Source: Brucella anthropi_A | GTDB taxonomy: Bacteria > Pseudomonadota > Alphaproteobacteria > Rhizobiales > Rhizobiaceae | Assembly: GCF_046630315.1 (NCBI RefSeq) | Contig: NZ_LQBD01000033.1 | Location: 170,161 to 234,160, forward strand | Length of the DNA stretch: 64,000 bases | Reading direction: 5' to 3' | In this document: in pieces, positions 16,723 through 25,236 of the stretch | Position numbering within the stretch: position 1 is the stretch's first letter | Layout of the letters: each line of letters begins with the position of its first letter | The notes under the pieces: generated by a model | Seen by the model: the letters and a program-made list of their open reading frames with translations, nothing else | What the model was told of the DNA's origin: nothing | Database searches by the model: none | Translations under genes and position numbers: made by a program

Positions 16723-18244
16723 TGCGATCGGCCGGCTTGTCGAAACCTTCCTGTCCGAGTTGCAGATTGGGGAAGACCAGCGATTTGATGACGACCGGAA
16801 CGGCACCTGATGTCTCCAGCATGGCGCCAATGTCGATGAAATCGAATTCATCGAGCGCGATGCCGTCGATAGACACCACCTTGGCAAGCCCTGCATCCTG
16901 CTTGCAGTGCATGCCGACAAGGCCGCCAATGTCACCCTCGCCGACCAGAACCAGCGGGTGTCCCCTGCCGAGTACGGATGAAAGGCCGTCGATGATGCCG
17001 CGGCAGAAACCATCCAGCCTGCGATAGCTTGCGGATCCCTTCCATTCGTAGCAAACCCCGACCGGGCTGTCGCCATGCTCAAGATCCAGCCGCTTGAGTG
17101 CTTCCCTCACGGCCTCTGCAACGCCCAGGGGCGCGATTTCTTCATCAAAGGCGAATGCCGGCTTGATGACGGGAATATTGCGCATGGGCAGCATTGCCAG
17201 CGGTTCGACATAGATGGTGCTGCCGCTGACCTGCACCGTATATTGTGATGCGCCAACGACGGTTGCACGGATACCTTGCTGCGGACGCTCCAGCTTCGGC
17301 GGCCATGCGTCGAGCTTTTTGCGGATGCCGGCAGCAAGCAGCGGGCCAAGATCGCTGAAGCTCTGGGCCTCTTCGGCATAGATGAATTCCGAAACGCCGC
17401 CAGAAAACATGACGATGTCGGGCAACGTGCCTTGCGGCAATACCGGCAGACGATGCAGCGCTGCGGTTTCGCCCCGCATTTCCCCGCCCTGCATCGCCTC
17501 AAAAAGCGTATCGATCATGATGTCGGCGATCCGGGCTGCATCCTCTTGGCGGAGAACTTGACCGGGTGCCAACGCAATGCCGGCTTTTCGGGCAAAATGA
17601 AGCCCTGCTTCTTCGATGCGATTGATCCGCCGGGCTTCATCGAAAGCGATGATTCTGGCGCCGATATCAATGGCGCTGATATGCTTGATGGCGCCCTTTT
17701 CGCATATGGCCAGCTTTGACGTGCCCCCGCCAATATCGACGTTGAGCACCAGCGACTGGTCTTTTGCCGATCGCGCCACCGCGCCGGAACCGAAGGCGGC
17801 AAGGGTTGTCTCCAGCCCGTCGCCGGCGCTGACGACAACGAATTTTCCGGTTTCGGCGGAAAAAATTTCACCGATGGCGCGGGCATTGCTGCGGCGCACC
17901 GCCACGCCCGTCAGGATGAGCGCGCCCGTATCGATATCGTCAGGCTTCAGCCCGGCCGCGGAATATTGTTCGCGGATGAAAGCGCCAAGGCGTTCCGCAT
18001 CGATCTCGTTGTCGCCGCTATAGGGCGTCAACAGAACATCGGACTGATGCAGAAGGGTGCGTTCGACCACCATGTAGCGCGTATCGAGCCGTTCCAGCAC
18101 GATACGCGAAAAAGCGAGATGGGAGGTCGAGGACCCGATATCGATGCCCACGCTGGTAAGCACGATTTCGTCCTCGACTTCCATGCTGCGGCCGATATTG
18201 GAGAAAAATATCCGGCCGCCCTGTTCTTCCTCGGTGTCGGACAT
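16715..18244 (-). CDS. EutA-like actin-fold ATPase, copy 1
   Basis: A 509-residue protein of the EutA family, the chaperone that exchanges damaged cobalamin in ethanolamine ammonia-lyase. The ATPase fold motifs are present: phosphate-1 GIDIGSSTS (33-41) and phosphate-2 DIGGGTSKL (170-178). The segment DTGALILTG...NARAIGEIF is shared with the second copy at 41625. No eutB or eutC lies in the window, so ethanolamine is unlikely to be the context. It starts 3 bp after a bicupin gene and ends an operon with a Rieske ferredoxin. The inferred role is reactivation or assembly of the cupin enzyme. The TAG stop lies in a repeat element. Confidence 0.82.
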   Translation of the reverse strand: MSDTEEEQGGRIFFSNIGRSMEVEDEIVLTSVGIDIGSSTSHLAFSRIVLERLDTRYMVVERTLLHQSDVLLTPYSGDNEIDAERLGAFIREQYSAAGLKPDDIDTGALILTGVAVRRSNARAIGEIFSAETGKFVVVSAGDGLETTLAAFGSGAVARSAKDQSLVLNVDIGGGTSKLAICEKGAIKHISAIDIGARIIAFDEARRINRIEEAGLHFARKAGIALAPGQVLRQEDAARIADIMIDTLFEAMQGGEMRGETAALHRLPVLPQGTLPDIVMFSGGVSEFIYAEEAQSFSDLGPLLAAGIRKKLDAWPPKLERPQQGIRATVVGASQYTVQVSGSTIYVEPLAMLPMRNIPVIKPAFAFDEEIAPLGVAEAVREALKRLDLEHGDSPVGVCYEWKGSASYRRLDGFCRGIIDGLSSVLGRGHPLVLVGEGDIGGLVGMHCKQDAGLAKVVSIDGIALDEFDFIDIGAMLETSGAVPVVIKSLVFPNLQLGQEGFDKPADRNR

Positions 18245-18247
18245 GGA

Positions 18248-19486
18248 TCAGACGACGGTGGAAAGTTTCGCTGTCGTGTCGGCCGGCTTTTCGTACCATT
18301 CCGGCTTCATGCGGATTTCAACGCCATTCTGTTTCAGAAGCGCTTCATATTCCTGACGGATATATGGATCTTCCATCCAGTACGGAATGGCTGTGCCGCC
18401 TTCATTGACATTGATCGCGGTGTAGTCTGTATGCTTTTCGCCGGGCGCGCCAGGATCGCGGCCTGGATTATGCGGGCCGAACCAGGCGGTGAGGCGGAAC
18501 GGCTCCTTCGAAACGCTGAAATGCTGGTGATACCAGCGCGCGCCGCCGGGGGCCGCCGTGACCATGCCATACTGGCCGTAGTCGAGGCGGCGCACGCGAT
18601 GCGCATTGCCTGTCTCCCACGGATTGACGCCGCATTCTTCCGGCCAGGTATAGGTATAGCCCTCGCCTTTGAGGCAGATCAGGATTGCCGCCGAAGTGTG
18701 GGCATGGGCTTTGGAATAACGGCCGTTTTCGTGTTGGCCGATCCAGTAATAGAAGGCGTTGTTGGTCATGAATGGTTCAACGCGGCGATAGCCGACCGAA
18801 CGGCGGTTATCGAGCGGAAGATCGCAATTGACCGCATCGGGCAGGAAGTTGGTGCGGCGCATGGCAAGGCCGCGCACCGGATCCGGCTCGATCTCCTCGC
18901 GGTACTTGTAGAAATCGTCCGCGCCCGAGAAGCGGTCACGGAAGACGAAGGGATTGTTGAACACGGCTTCGACATTCTGAATCTGGTTCAGAACATTTGG
19001 GGCCGTCGTTCCGCCAAGCAGCAGCGCCGGGCTGTTGGTGGCGTTGACGATGCGGTGCATGGCATTCATCGGGATCGAGAACATCGAACCTTCCTGCCAC
19101 TCGAAAACGTGTTTCTTGCCTTCGCCTTCCAGCCAGACTTCCGTTGAGCCGCGCCCTTCCACAACGAGGTAGATTTCCTCATACATATGCTTTTCGGGGT
19201 TCAGGGCGCCTGCTGCCGGAACTTCCACCAGATGGCAACCCCATTTGGTTTCGGTGCCGTAAAGCTGGATATAGGTGCCGCGGCCGCCTGTGCGCTTCCA
19301 GGGCGTCAGGGGCAGGTTCTTGACATTGGAAACGCCAAGATCGCGGAAAACCGGGATGCCTTCGGATTCCATGAAGCGGTCATAAGGGGTGGGCTGCTTC
19401 TTGAATTCTCCAAAACCAGCCTTCTTCGTGCCTGCCGGTTCGTGCCAATGGGTGCCGGTGCCTCCGCCGAGGGGGTCCTGGTGCAT
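18248..19486 (-). CDS. Bicupin protein, copy 1 (candidate dioxygenase)
   Basis: A 412-residue protein with two cupin domains. N-cupin: H100-M-Y-E-E with H144. C-cupin: H261-A-H263 in KAHAHTSAAILICLKGEGY, and H320/H322 in RWYHQHF. The second set looks able to hold iron or manganese. The organisation recalls gentisate-type bicupin dioxygenases (about 350-400 residues), but the sequence is distinct. It sits between a Rieske ferredoxin and the EutA-like gene, 123 bp after the ferredoxin. A ring-cleavage or other oxygenase role is inferred; a binding or isomerase role is possible. Confidence 0.75.
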   Translation of the reverse strand: MHQDPLGGGTGTHWHEPAGTKKAGFGEFKKQPTPYDRFMESEGIPVFRDLGVSNVKNLPLTPWKRTGGRGTYIQLYGTETKWGCHLVEVPAAGALNPEKHMYEEIYLVVEGRGSTEVWLEGEGKKHVFEWQEGSMFSIPMNAMHRIVNATNSPALLLGGTTAPNVLNQIQNVEAVFNNPFVFRDRFSGADDFYKYREEIEPDPVRGLAMRRTNFLPDAVNCDLPLDNRRSVGYRRVEPFMTNNAFYYWIGQHENGRYSKAHAHTSAAILICLKGEGYTYTWPEECGVNPWETGNAHRVRRLDYGQYGMVTAAPGGARWYHQHFSVSKEPFRLTAWFGPHNPGRDPGAPGEKHTDYTAINVNEGGTAIPYWMEDPYIRQEYEALLKQNGVEIRMKPEWYEKPADTTAKLSTVV

Positions 19487-19609
19487 TGTGGTCTCCTATG
19501 TGTCGTAAAGTAGCCGGGACGATAGCAGAGGCATGATCACGCGGTAGTGCGTTTTCGGAAAGAATGTCTTTCTGGTCCGCCGCGAGGGATCGTGCATCAG
19601 GCTTCGGGA

Positions 19610-19927
19610 TCAGATCTCGATCATCACGTCGTCGTTTTCGATGATGACCTTGTAGGTCTTGATCGGAAGCATGCATGGCGGCGCCACCACCTCTCCGGTG
19701 CGGATGTCGAAGGCGCCATTGTGAAAATCGCATTCGATCGTATGGCCGTCCAGATAGCCTTCCGAGAGCGAACCTGGACCATGCGTGCAAAGGTCATCCG
19801 TGACGTAGAACGTGCCGTTGACGTTGAAAACCGCCAGTGAAAGCTCGCCTTCATCCACGCGAATGGCGCTATCCCAATCGACATCGTTCGTTGAGCATAA
19901 TCTGATCTTGGTCAACTCGGCGGCCAT
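19610..19927 (-). CDS. Rieske [2Fe-2S] ferredoxin
   Basis: A 105-residue Rieske ferredoxin. The ATG at 19927 follows AGGAGGAGATGAA and fits the family N-terminus; the longer frame has no ribosome site. Ligands: C47-T-H49 and C66-D-F-H69. It carries electrons from a reductase to a ring-hydroxylating oxygenase, here most likely the product of the divergent gene at 20148. First gene of the ferredoxin-cupin-EutA operon. Confidence 0.92.
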   Translation of the reverse strand: MAAELTKIRLCSTNDVDWDSAIRVDEGELSLAVFNVNGTFYVTDDLCTHGPGSLSEGYLDGHTIECDFHNGAFDIRTGEVVAPPCMLPIKTYKVIIENDDVMIEI

Positions 19928-20007
19928 TTCATCTCCTCCTGGACTTGTGCGTGCCTCGCGGCTTGACGAGGACTTTCGATGTGGATATTGTCTTAAACAG
20001 AAACAGC

Positions 20008-20024
20008 GTTCCGTATAAAGGAAC
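20008..20024. promoter_or_regulatory. IclR-like operator, copy 2 (divergent promoter)
   Basis: GTTCCGTATAAAGGAAC; its reverse complement is identical over 17 bp to the copy at 33501-33517. It lies between the ferredoxin operon (reverse) and the Rieske oxygenase operon (forward) and could control both. Confidence 0.7.
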
Positions 20025-20147
20025 AGAAATATAAAATAGCGCATCATTCGATAACGTCAACCTCCAAATCGTTGCCTTGGGACAGGGGCAAATGGAGGCG
20101 TGCCGTGGAGGCGGGTGCGGCCAGGTCCGATTGCAGGAGGAAATAGA

Positions 20148-21434
20148 ATGCTCAGGAAAGAACAGAACGATCTTTTGACGCAAACCGATGCCGGAACCCC
20201 GATGGGCGAGATGTTTCGCTCTTACTGGATTCCGGCATTATTGGCGGAGGAGCTGCCGGAGAATGACTGTGCGCCCGTGCGGGTGAAGCTGCTTGGGGAG
20301 CGCCTGCTTGCCATACGCGACAGCGAAGGCAAATATGGTCTCATTGATGAGTTCTGCGCCCATCGCGGGGTGTCGCTGTGGTTTGGCCGCAACGAGGAGG
20401 GCGGTATCCGCTGCCCTTATCACGGCTGGAAATATGACCGCACCGGCCAATGTGTGGATGTGCCGTCCGAACCGGCGGAGAGCGGCTATTGCAACAAGGT
20501 CAAGTTGAAGAATTATCCGCTTATCAAGATCGGCGATATTCTGTGGACCTATATGGGCGCGCCGGAGAAGGAACCGCCGCATCCTGAATGGGAATTTGCG
20601 CTGGTTCCGGCCGAACAGACATTCACCTCCAAGCGCTGGCAGGAATGCAACTGGCTGCAGGCTATGGAAGGCGGCATCGATTCGAGCCACGTGTCCTGGC
20701 TGCACAGCGGCAGCCTGAACAGCGATCCGCTGTTCAAGGGGGCAGCCGGCAACAAATACAATATGTCCGACGCCCGCCCGTTCTTCGAGGTCACGGATCA
20801 CGCAGGCGGCCTCTATATCGGCGCACGCCGCAATGCGGAGGCCGGTCATTATTACTGGCGGGTGACGCCGTGGGTCATGCCGTCCTTCACGATGGTGCCG
20901 CCGCGCGGCAATCATCCGGTTCATGGCCACTTCTGGATTCCGATCGATGACGAGAACTGCTGGGCCTGGAGTTTCGACTATCGCCCGGATCGCGCCCTGA
21001 CGAAGGAAGAGCGCCAGGCGATGATCGACGGCCATGGTATCCATGTCGCCTATGTTCCCGGCACCTATCGTCCCGCTGCCAACAAGGACAACGACTATCT
21101 GATGGACCGCGAGGCCCAGCGCAAGGGCATCACTTATTCCGGCGTCGCGGGGATTGCCATGCAGGATGCTTCCTTGCAGGAAAGCATGGGGCCGATCGTC
21201 GATCGTGAGAAAGAAAATCTTGTTTCGACGGACAATGGCATCATCATGGCGCGCCACCGCCTGATGAAGGCGGCACGCGCGCTGCGCGACAAGGGGACCG
21301 TTCCGCCCGGTGTCGATCCGGCTCATCATCGCATGCGTTCGGCAGCTATCGTGCTGCCCGCCGACAAATCCTATCTCGACGTGGCCGAAGAGGCTTTGAC
21401 GGTCATCGAGGGCAAGGCGCATACGAGCGTATGA
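20148..21434 (+). CDS. Rieske oxygenase large subunit (phthalate-dioxygenase-like)
   Basis: A 428-residue ring-hydroxylating oxygenase of the single-subunit phthalate 4,5-dioxygenase / O-demethylase class. The ATG follows AGGAGGAAATAGA. Rieske ligands: C70-A-H72 and C89-P-Y-H92. Mononuclear iron site: the segment EGGIDSSHVSWLHSG with H181 and H186 and bridging acids Glu174/Asp178. Substrate unknown; the 4,5-dihydroxyphthalate-decarboxylase-like gene downstream suggests an aromatic dicarboxylate. Its ferredoxin (19610) and reductase (23105) are nearby. Confidence 0.9.
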   Translation: MLRKEQNDLLTQTDAGTPMGEMFRSYWIPALLAEELPENDCAPVRVKLLGERLLAIRDSEGKYGLIDEFCAHRGVSLWFGRNEEGGIRCPYHGWKYDRTGQCVDVPSEPAESGYCNKVKLKNYPLIKIGDILWTYMGAPEKEPPHPEWEFALVPAEQTFTSKRWQECNWLQAMEGGIDSSHVSWLHSGSLNSDPLFKGAAGNKYNMSDARPFFEVTDHAGGLYIGARRNAEAGHYYWRVTPWVMPSFTMVPPRGNHPVHGHFWIPIDDENCWAWSFDYRPDRALTKEERQAMIDGHGIHVAYVPGTYRPAANKDNDYLMDREAQRKGITYSGVAGIAMQDASLQESMGPIVDREKENLVSTDNGIIMARHRLMKAARALRDKGTVPPGVDPAHHRMRSAAIVLPADKSYLDVAEEALTVIEGKAHTSV

Positions 21435-21495
21435 CGTGCGAATGGCCCCCGGCAGGACGCCGGGGGCCCGGCCCAACCATTCCGGAGATCAAGCA

Positions 21496-22017
21496 ATGCA
21501 ACTCGGACGAAGTGAAAGCGCTCGCTTCAGCACCGCGGAGGAGGCCCGCTTCCGCATACCTTACCCGAATTCGAAGCCTCGCCAGTCGCGTATCATTGCG
21601 TTGGATGCGGCCAGTGAGGCCACATTGCGCAGTCTTGCCACCAGAAGCACGGGGCATGCGCGTTTTTTTCGGTATGTCGAATCAAAGGGTGTGAGCGATT
21701 CCCTGCAAATGCTGCATGTCGATGCGCTGCTCGAAGATTTGAATGGCAATCGTGCCAGCCTGGTCGACGAAGTCGAGGGGGCCGACATTGTCGTGATGCT
21801 GATAACGGCCGGCGTCAAAGCCCATGCGGCAGAAGTGATCGGCACGGCCTGTTTTGTTCGCAACAAGACGATCACCGGTCTGGTGCTCGATCCCGGAGCC
21901 GCTTCCGAGGAGGATGCGGCTTCCACGCTGACGGCCATGCGCCCTTATGCGCCGATGCTGGTTGTATCGGGCGGCGCCGATTATGTGGAGGAAATGCTGC
22001 ACGCGCTTCGCGTGTGA
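21496..22017 (+). CDS. Unrecognised protein in the Rieske operon
   Basis: A 173-residue soluble protein. The ATG at 21496 follows a GGAGATCAAGC site; the frame continues upstream to 21436 but without signal. The C-terminal part alternates hydrophobic strands and Gly/Ala loops (ADIVVMLITAGVKAHAAEVIG, split by VRNKTITGLVLDPG), reminiscent of a Rossmann-like sheet. I recognise no family. It lies 61 bp after the oxygenase gene, so it may assist the oxygenase or bind substrate or nucleotide. Confidence 0.65.
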   Translation: MQLGRSESARFSTAEEARFRIPYPNSKPRQSRIIALDAASEATLRSLATRSTGHARFFRYVESKGVSDSLQMLHVDALLEDLNGNRASLVDEVEGADIVVMLITAGVKAHAAEVIGTACFVRNKTITGLVLDPGAASEEDAASTLTAMRPYAPMLVVSGGADYVEEMLHALRV

Positions 22018-22215
22018 CGGAGCGCATCCCGAAAGGCGTGAAACAGTTTTCGGATCAGAGCCGGGCTTCGGAACAGACAATCGGAGCGTCGATCTGATCC
22101 GGTGAGGGCGAAGTAGCGTTCATGGTATGCGTGTGTCCCGGAAGCGCGTCCAGCAAGATCCGGGAACCGATCCTGTTTTCGGTCACGCAGGGAAACAAAG
22201 AGTTAGCTTGGTTCG
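22018..22215. repeat. Diverged dispersed-repeat blocks
   Basis: Contains GAGCGCATCCCGAAAGGCGTGAAACAGTTTTCGGATC-type text (in pieces) and GAAACAAAGAGTTAG, the same blocks as the repeat copies at 2337 and 57415. No gene is seen in 22018-22266. Confidence 0.5.
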
Positions 22216-22221
22216 GTGATT

Positions 22222-22239
22222 CAGCCTAAGCCTAGGCTG
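22222..22239. promoter_or_regulatory. Inverted repeat upstream of iclR
   Basis: CAGCCTA-AGCC-TAGGCTG, a perfect 7-bp inverted repeat with a 4-bp spacer, 28 bp before the iclR start. Possible autoregulatory site; it does not match the GTTCC-N7-GGAAC palindromes. Confidence 0.3.
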
Positions 22240-22266
22240 CTCAACTGTTAAAAGGATAATCGCTCT

Positions 22267-23103
22267 ATGAATGCAGCCGGAAAGAAGCCTGCCCCATCAC
22301 AAAAAGCCGTCGCCAAGCGAAACCGTCTGTCGTCTGTGGCGACGGCGGTGCGCCTTCTGAAGATTTTCTCCGAAGATGAAGCGGAGATCGGTGTCAGCGT
22401 ACTCGCAAAGCGATTGAAGGTTGCAAAAAGTACTGTTCATCGCCTCGCCGTGACGCTGGTAGCCGAAGGACTTCTCGAACAGAATCCGCAAACGGAGCGT
22501 TATCGGCTGGGTGTCGGCCTGTTTGCGCTGGGTGCCCTGGTGCGTCGCCGGATGGACCTGTCCAACGAGGCGCGTCCCTATCTTTTCGATCTGCGCAAAT
22601 TGACGGGCGAGACCATCATCCTCGGCGTGCCGGTGGATGGGATGATCATGCATGTTTACGATCTGGAGAGCCCCCAGGCGCTTGCGATCAAATCCGATCT
22701 CGGTGCGCGCAAGCCGGCGCATTGCAGCGCGGTCGGCAGGGCTATCTATGCGTTTGCTCCCCAGTCAACTATCGATGCGATGCTTGCCGCCCCCCTGGTC
22801 CGACGCGCGCCGAAAGGCACGACCGATCCGGCACGGATCAGGGAAATATTCGATCTGGTGCGTCAACGCGGTTTCGCCATTGAAGATGAAGAAAACGAGC
22901 CGGGCGTTCGCGCCATCGCCGCGCCGGTGCGCAATGCCAGCGGCGCCGTTATCGGTGCCGTCGGTATAGCCGGACCATCGCAACGCCTGTCCATGCAGGC
23001 GGTGGAAAATTTCTCAATACCGTTGCTGGAAGCCGCCGCGGCCATTTCTTCCCGGCTTGGCTATGCGGCGGCCCATCATGACCTACACGATCAGGAAGTT
23101 TGA
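22267..23103 (+). CDS. IclR-family transcription regulator
   Basis: A 278-residue IclR regulator: N-terminal winged helix (about 20-85; VSVLAKRLKVAKSTVHRLAVTL, in two pieces) and C-terminal effector domain (KPAHCSAVGRAIYA, EDEENEPGVRAIAAPV, IGAVGIAGPS). It is embedded in the Rieske operon and ends one base before the reductase start. It is the natural candidate to bind the three palindromes at 15332, 20008 and 33501. Confidence 0.9.
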   Translation: MNAAGKKPAPSQKAVAKRNRLSSVATAVRLLKIFSEDEAEIGVSVLAKRLKVAKSTVHRLAVTLVAEGLLEQNPQTERYRLGVGLFALGALVRRRMDLSNEARPYLFDLRKLTGETIILGVPVDGMIMHVYDLESPQALAIKSDLGARKPAHCSAVGRAIYAFAPQSTIDAMLAAPLVRRAPKGTTDPARIREIFDLVRQRGFAIEDEENEPGVRAIAAPVRNASGAVIGAVGIAGPSQRLSMQAVENFSIPLLEAAAAISSRLGYAAAHHDLHDQEV

Positions 23104-23104
23104 A

Positions 23105-24106
23105 ATGCCGACGATTGCCCTCAAGGGAAACGATATTCAATGGAATTGCGCGGATGGCGACACCATCATGCGGTCGGCCATCCGCGCCGGTTTGGGATTT
23201 CCTTATGAATGCAATGTGGGATCGTGCGGCAATTGCCGCTTCGACCTTCTTGAGGGCGAGATCGAAGAGTTGAGAGCAGATGCGCCGGGCCTGAGCGCGC
23301 GCGACCGCGAGCGTGGGCGCCGGCTTGGCTGTCAGGCGCGTCCGATCGGCGATTGTGTCGTCAAGCTCCGGTTGATGCCGCAATATGAAAGCCGCTTTCC
23401 GCCGGTCGACCAGTCTGCCGTGCTGGTCGGGATTCGCGACATCACCCATGACATACGCGAGTTCCGCCTGAAACTGGATCGTCCGGCTGGTTTTCTGGCC
23501 GGGCAATATGCGCTTCTGGATATTCCCGGAGTGGAAGGCAAGCGTGCTTATTCCATGGCCAATGTGGAAGACGGTCTGGGTGAATGGCATTTTCAAATTC
23601 GACGGGTGCCCGATGGCTCCGCGACGACCAGGCTGTTCGAGAAACTGACTGTCGGGGATCGTATTGGCGTCGACGGACCTTACGGCATGGCTTACTTCCG
23701 CGAGGAGGCAGAACGGGACATCATCTGCCTTGGCGGCGGCTCCGGCCTGTCCCCGATGATTTCCGTGGCGCGCGCGGCCGCAAGCGCAAAAAACATGGCC
23801 GGACGACGTATTGATTTCGTTTACGGCGGACGCACCGCCGCCGACATCTGCGGCGAGGACATGCTGGCGGAACTGCCGGGCTTTGGGTCGACCATTCATT
23901 ACCATCCGGTCGTTTCGGGCGAGGACGCCGGCTGGTCGGGCGAGCGCGGCTTCGTGCATGATCTGGCCGCGCGGCTTTTTGCGGATCGCCTTGCTTCCAG
24001 CGAGATCTACTTCGCCGGTCCGCCGCTGATGGGGCAGGCCATTCAGAAAATGCTGATCGAATACAATGTTCCGTCAGTCCAGATTCACTTCGACCAGTTT
24101 TATTGA
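23105..24106 (+). CDS. Ferredoxin:NAD(P)H reductase with N-terminal [2Fe-2S] domain
   Basis: A 333-residue electron-transfer flavoprotein. Residues 1-90 are a plant-type ferredoxin with C36, C41, C44 and C76. Then follows the FAD domain (RAYSMAN) and the NAD domain (CLGGGSGLSPM). The ATG at 23105 follows the iclR stop by one base; an upstream ATG at 23078 overlapping iclR is possible. It feeds electrons through the Rieske ferredoxin to the oxygenase. Having both an internal ferredoxin domain and a separate Rieske ferredoxin in one system is somewhat unusual. Confidence 0.9.
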   Translation: MPTIALKGNDIQWNCADGDTIMRSAIRAGLGFPYECNVGSCGNCRFDLLEGEIEELRADAPGLSARDRERGRRLGCQARPIGDCVVKLRLMPQYESRFPPVDQSAVLVGIRDITHDIREFRLKLDRPAGFLAGQYALLDIPGVEGKRAYSMANVEDGLGEWHFQIRRVPDGSATTRLFEKLTVGDRIGVDGPYGMAYFREEAERDIICLGGGSGLSPMISVARAAASAKNMAGRRIDFVYGGRTAADICGEDMLAELPGFGSTIHYHPVVSGEDAGWSGERGFVHDLAARLFADRLASSEIYFAGPPLMGQAIQKMLIEYNVPSVQIHFDQFY

Positions 24107-24134
24107 TAAGGCACAGGGAATGCTGGGATATGGC

Positions 24135-25085
24135 ATGAAGCTGCGGCAGCTGGGCTATTTCGTCAAAGTCGTCGAGGTGGGCAATATCACGCGGGCGGCT
24201 GAACAGCTCAACCTCGCGCAGACGGCTCTTGGAATACAGATACGCAATCTGGAAGATAGCCTGCAAGTGCAGCTTCTCGACCGTCATTCGCGCGGGGTCA
24301 GCGCCACGGCGGCCGGAAAATTCCTCTATGAACGCGCGATCGAAATCTTGCAGAAGGTCGAGGAGACCCGGCGCGATTTGATTGCGCTGGGTGGCGAACG
24401 CACACGGATCCGCTTCGGCGCGACGCCAAGCATCCTGAAGCTGATCGGCATGGAACTGCTGCTGGGGGCGAATGAACAGCTTCCGGGCGTTGCGCTCGAA
24501 GTGGTGGAGGAGCTGAGCTTTCTGCTCGTCGATGCGCTGGAGCGCGGTGAGCTCGATTATGTGCTCGCCTATGATATCGAGGCGAGTTCGGGCATTCGAC
24601 GCATCGCCGTGATGGAAGAGGAATTGCTGCATGTCTCCGCGTCGACTGCCTGCCCGCAGTCCGGAGACATCACATTCCGCGAGGCTGTGGCCGGTGATCT
24701 CGCTTTGGTTTCCAACCGGGATATCATCTGGCGGCGCGTCGACGAGACAGCATCGCGCCTTTCCGTCGATCTCAAGATTGCCTATCAGGTCCAGTCGAAC
24801 GAATCCCTGAAGACACTTGTGCTGCACGGTCTTGCCCAGAGCATCATGCCATATGGGATCGTTGCCGAAGAAGTGAAGAACGGGCAGATCGCCGCCCGCC
24901 GGATTACGCGTCCGCCCGTCAAGCGCACCCTTTATTTTGCGCATCCGGCCCATCGCAGCTTTGCAGACGAGCACGTGTTCCTTGATCTTGTCCATCGCAT
25001 GGCAGGCAGGCTGATCACGGAACTCGGCCCCTATGCGACGCCCATCGACTTCGACATCAGGAGCCAGCCAACAAAATCCGTTTGA
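24135..25085 (+). CDS. LysR-family regulator (nitrogen-assimilation/CynR-like branch)
   Basis: A 316-residue LysR protein. The start MKLRQLGYFVKVVEVGNITRA at 24135 is chosen for its fit to the family; an ATG five codons upstream (24120) is also possible. The winged helix covers 1-60. It lies 28 bp after the reductase gene in the same operon and just before the decarboxylase-like gene, giving this cluster two regulators. Confidence 0.85.
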   Translation: MKLRQLGYFVKVVEVGNITRAAEQLNLAQTALGIQIRNLEDSLQVQLLDRHSRGVSATAAGKFLYERAIEILQKVEETRRDLIALGGERTRIRFGATPSILKLIGMELLLGANEQLPGVALEVVEELSFLLVDALERGELDYVLAYDIEASSGIRRIAVMEEELLHVSASTACPQSGDITFREAVAGDLALVSNRDIIWRRVDETASRLSVDLKIAYQVQSNESLKTLVLHGLAQSIMPYGIVAEEVKNGQIAARRITRPPVKRTLYFAHPAHRSFADEHVFLDLVHRMAGRLITELGPYATPIDFDIRSQPTKSV

Positions 25086-25236
25086 TGAAAGCGCGTGGTT
25101 TTATCTTGGACATTTATGCCGGCGCATTACACCATTTGGACACACTGCATTCGGTCTCAACGAAACACGGCATGGAATCGTGTTCCGAACCGGAGACCGA
25201 AGCCTCATCATGTAAAAACCCGCTAGGGAGCTTCCT

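Noticed and set aside
16715..18244. Ethanolamine utilisation locus
   Set aside because: Only EutA-like genes are present. No eutB, eutC, microcompartment or cobalamin genes are in the window, so the standard reading does not hold here.
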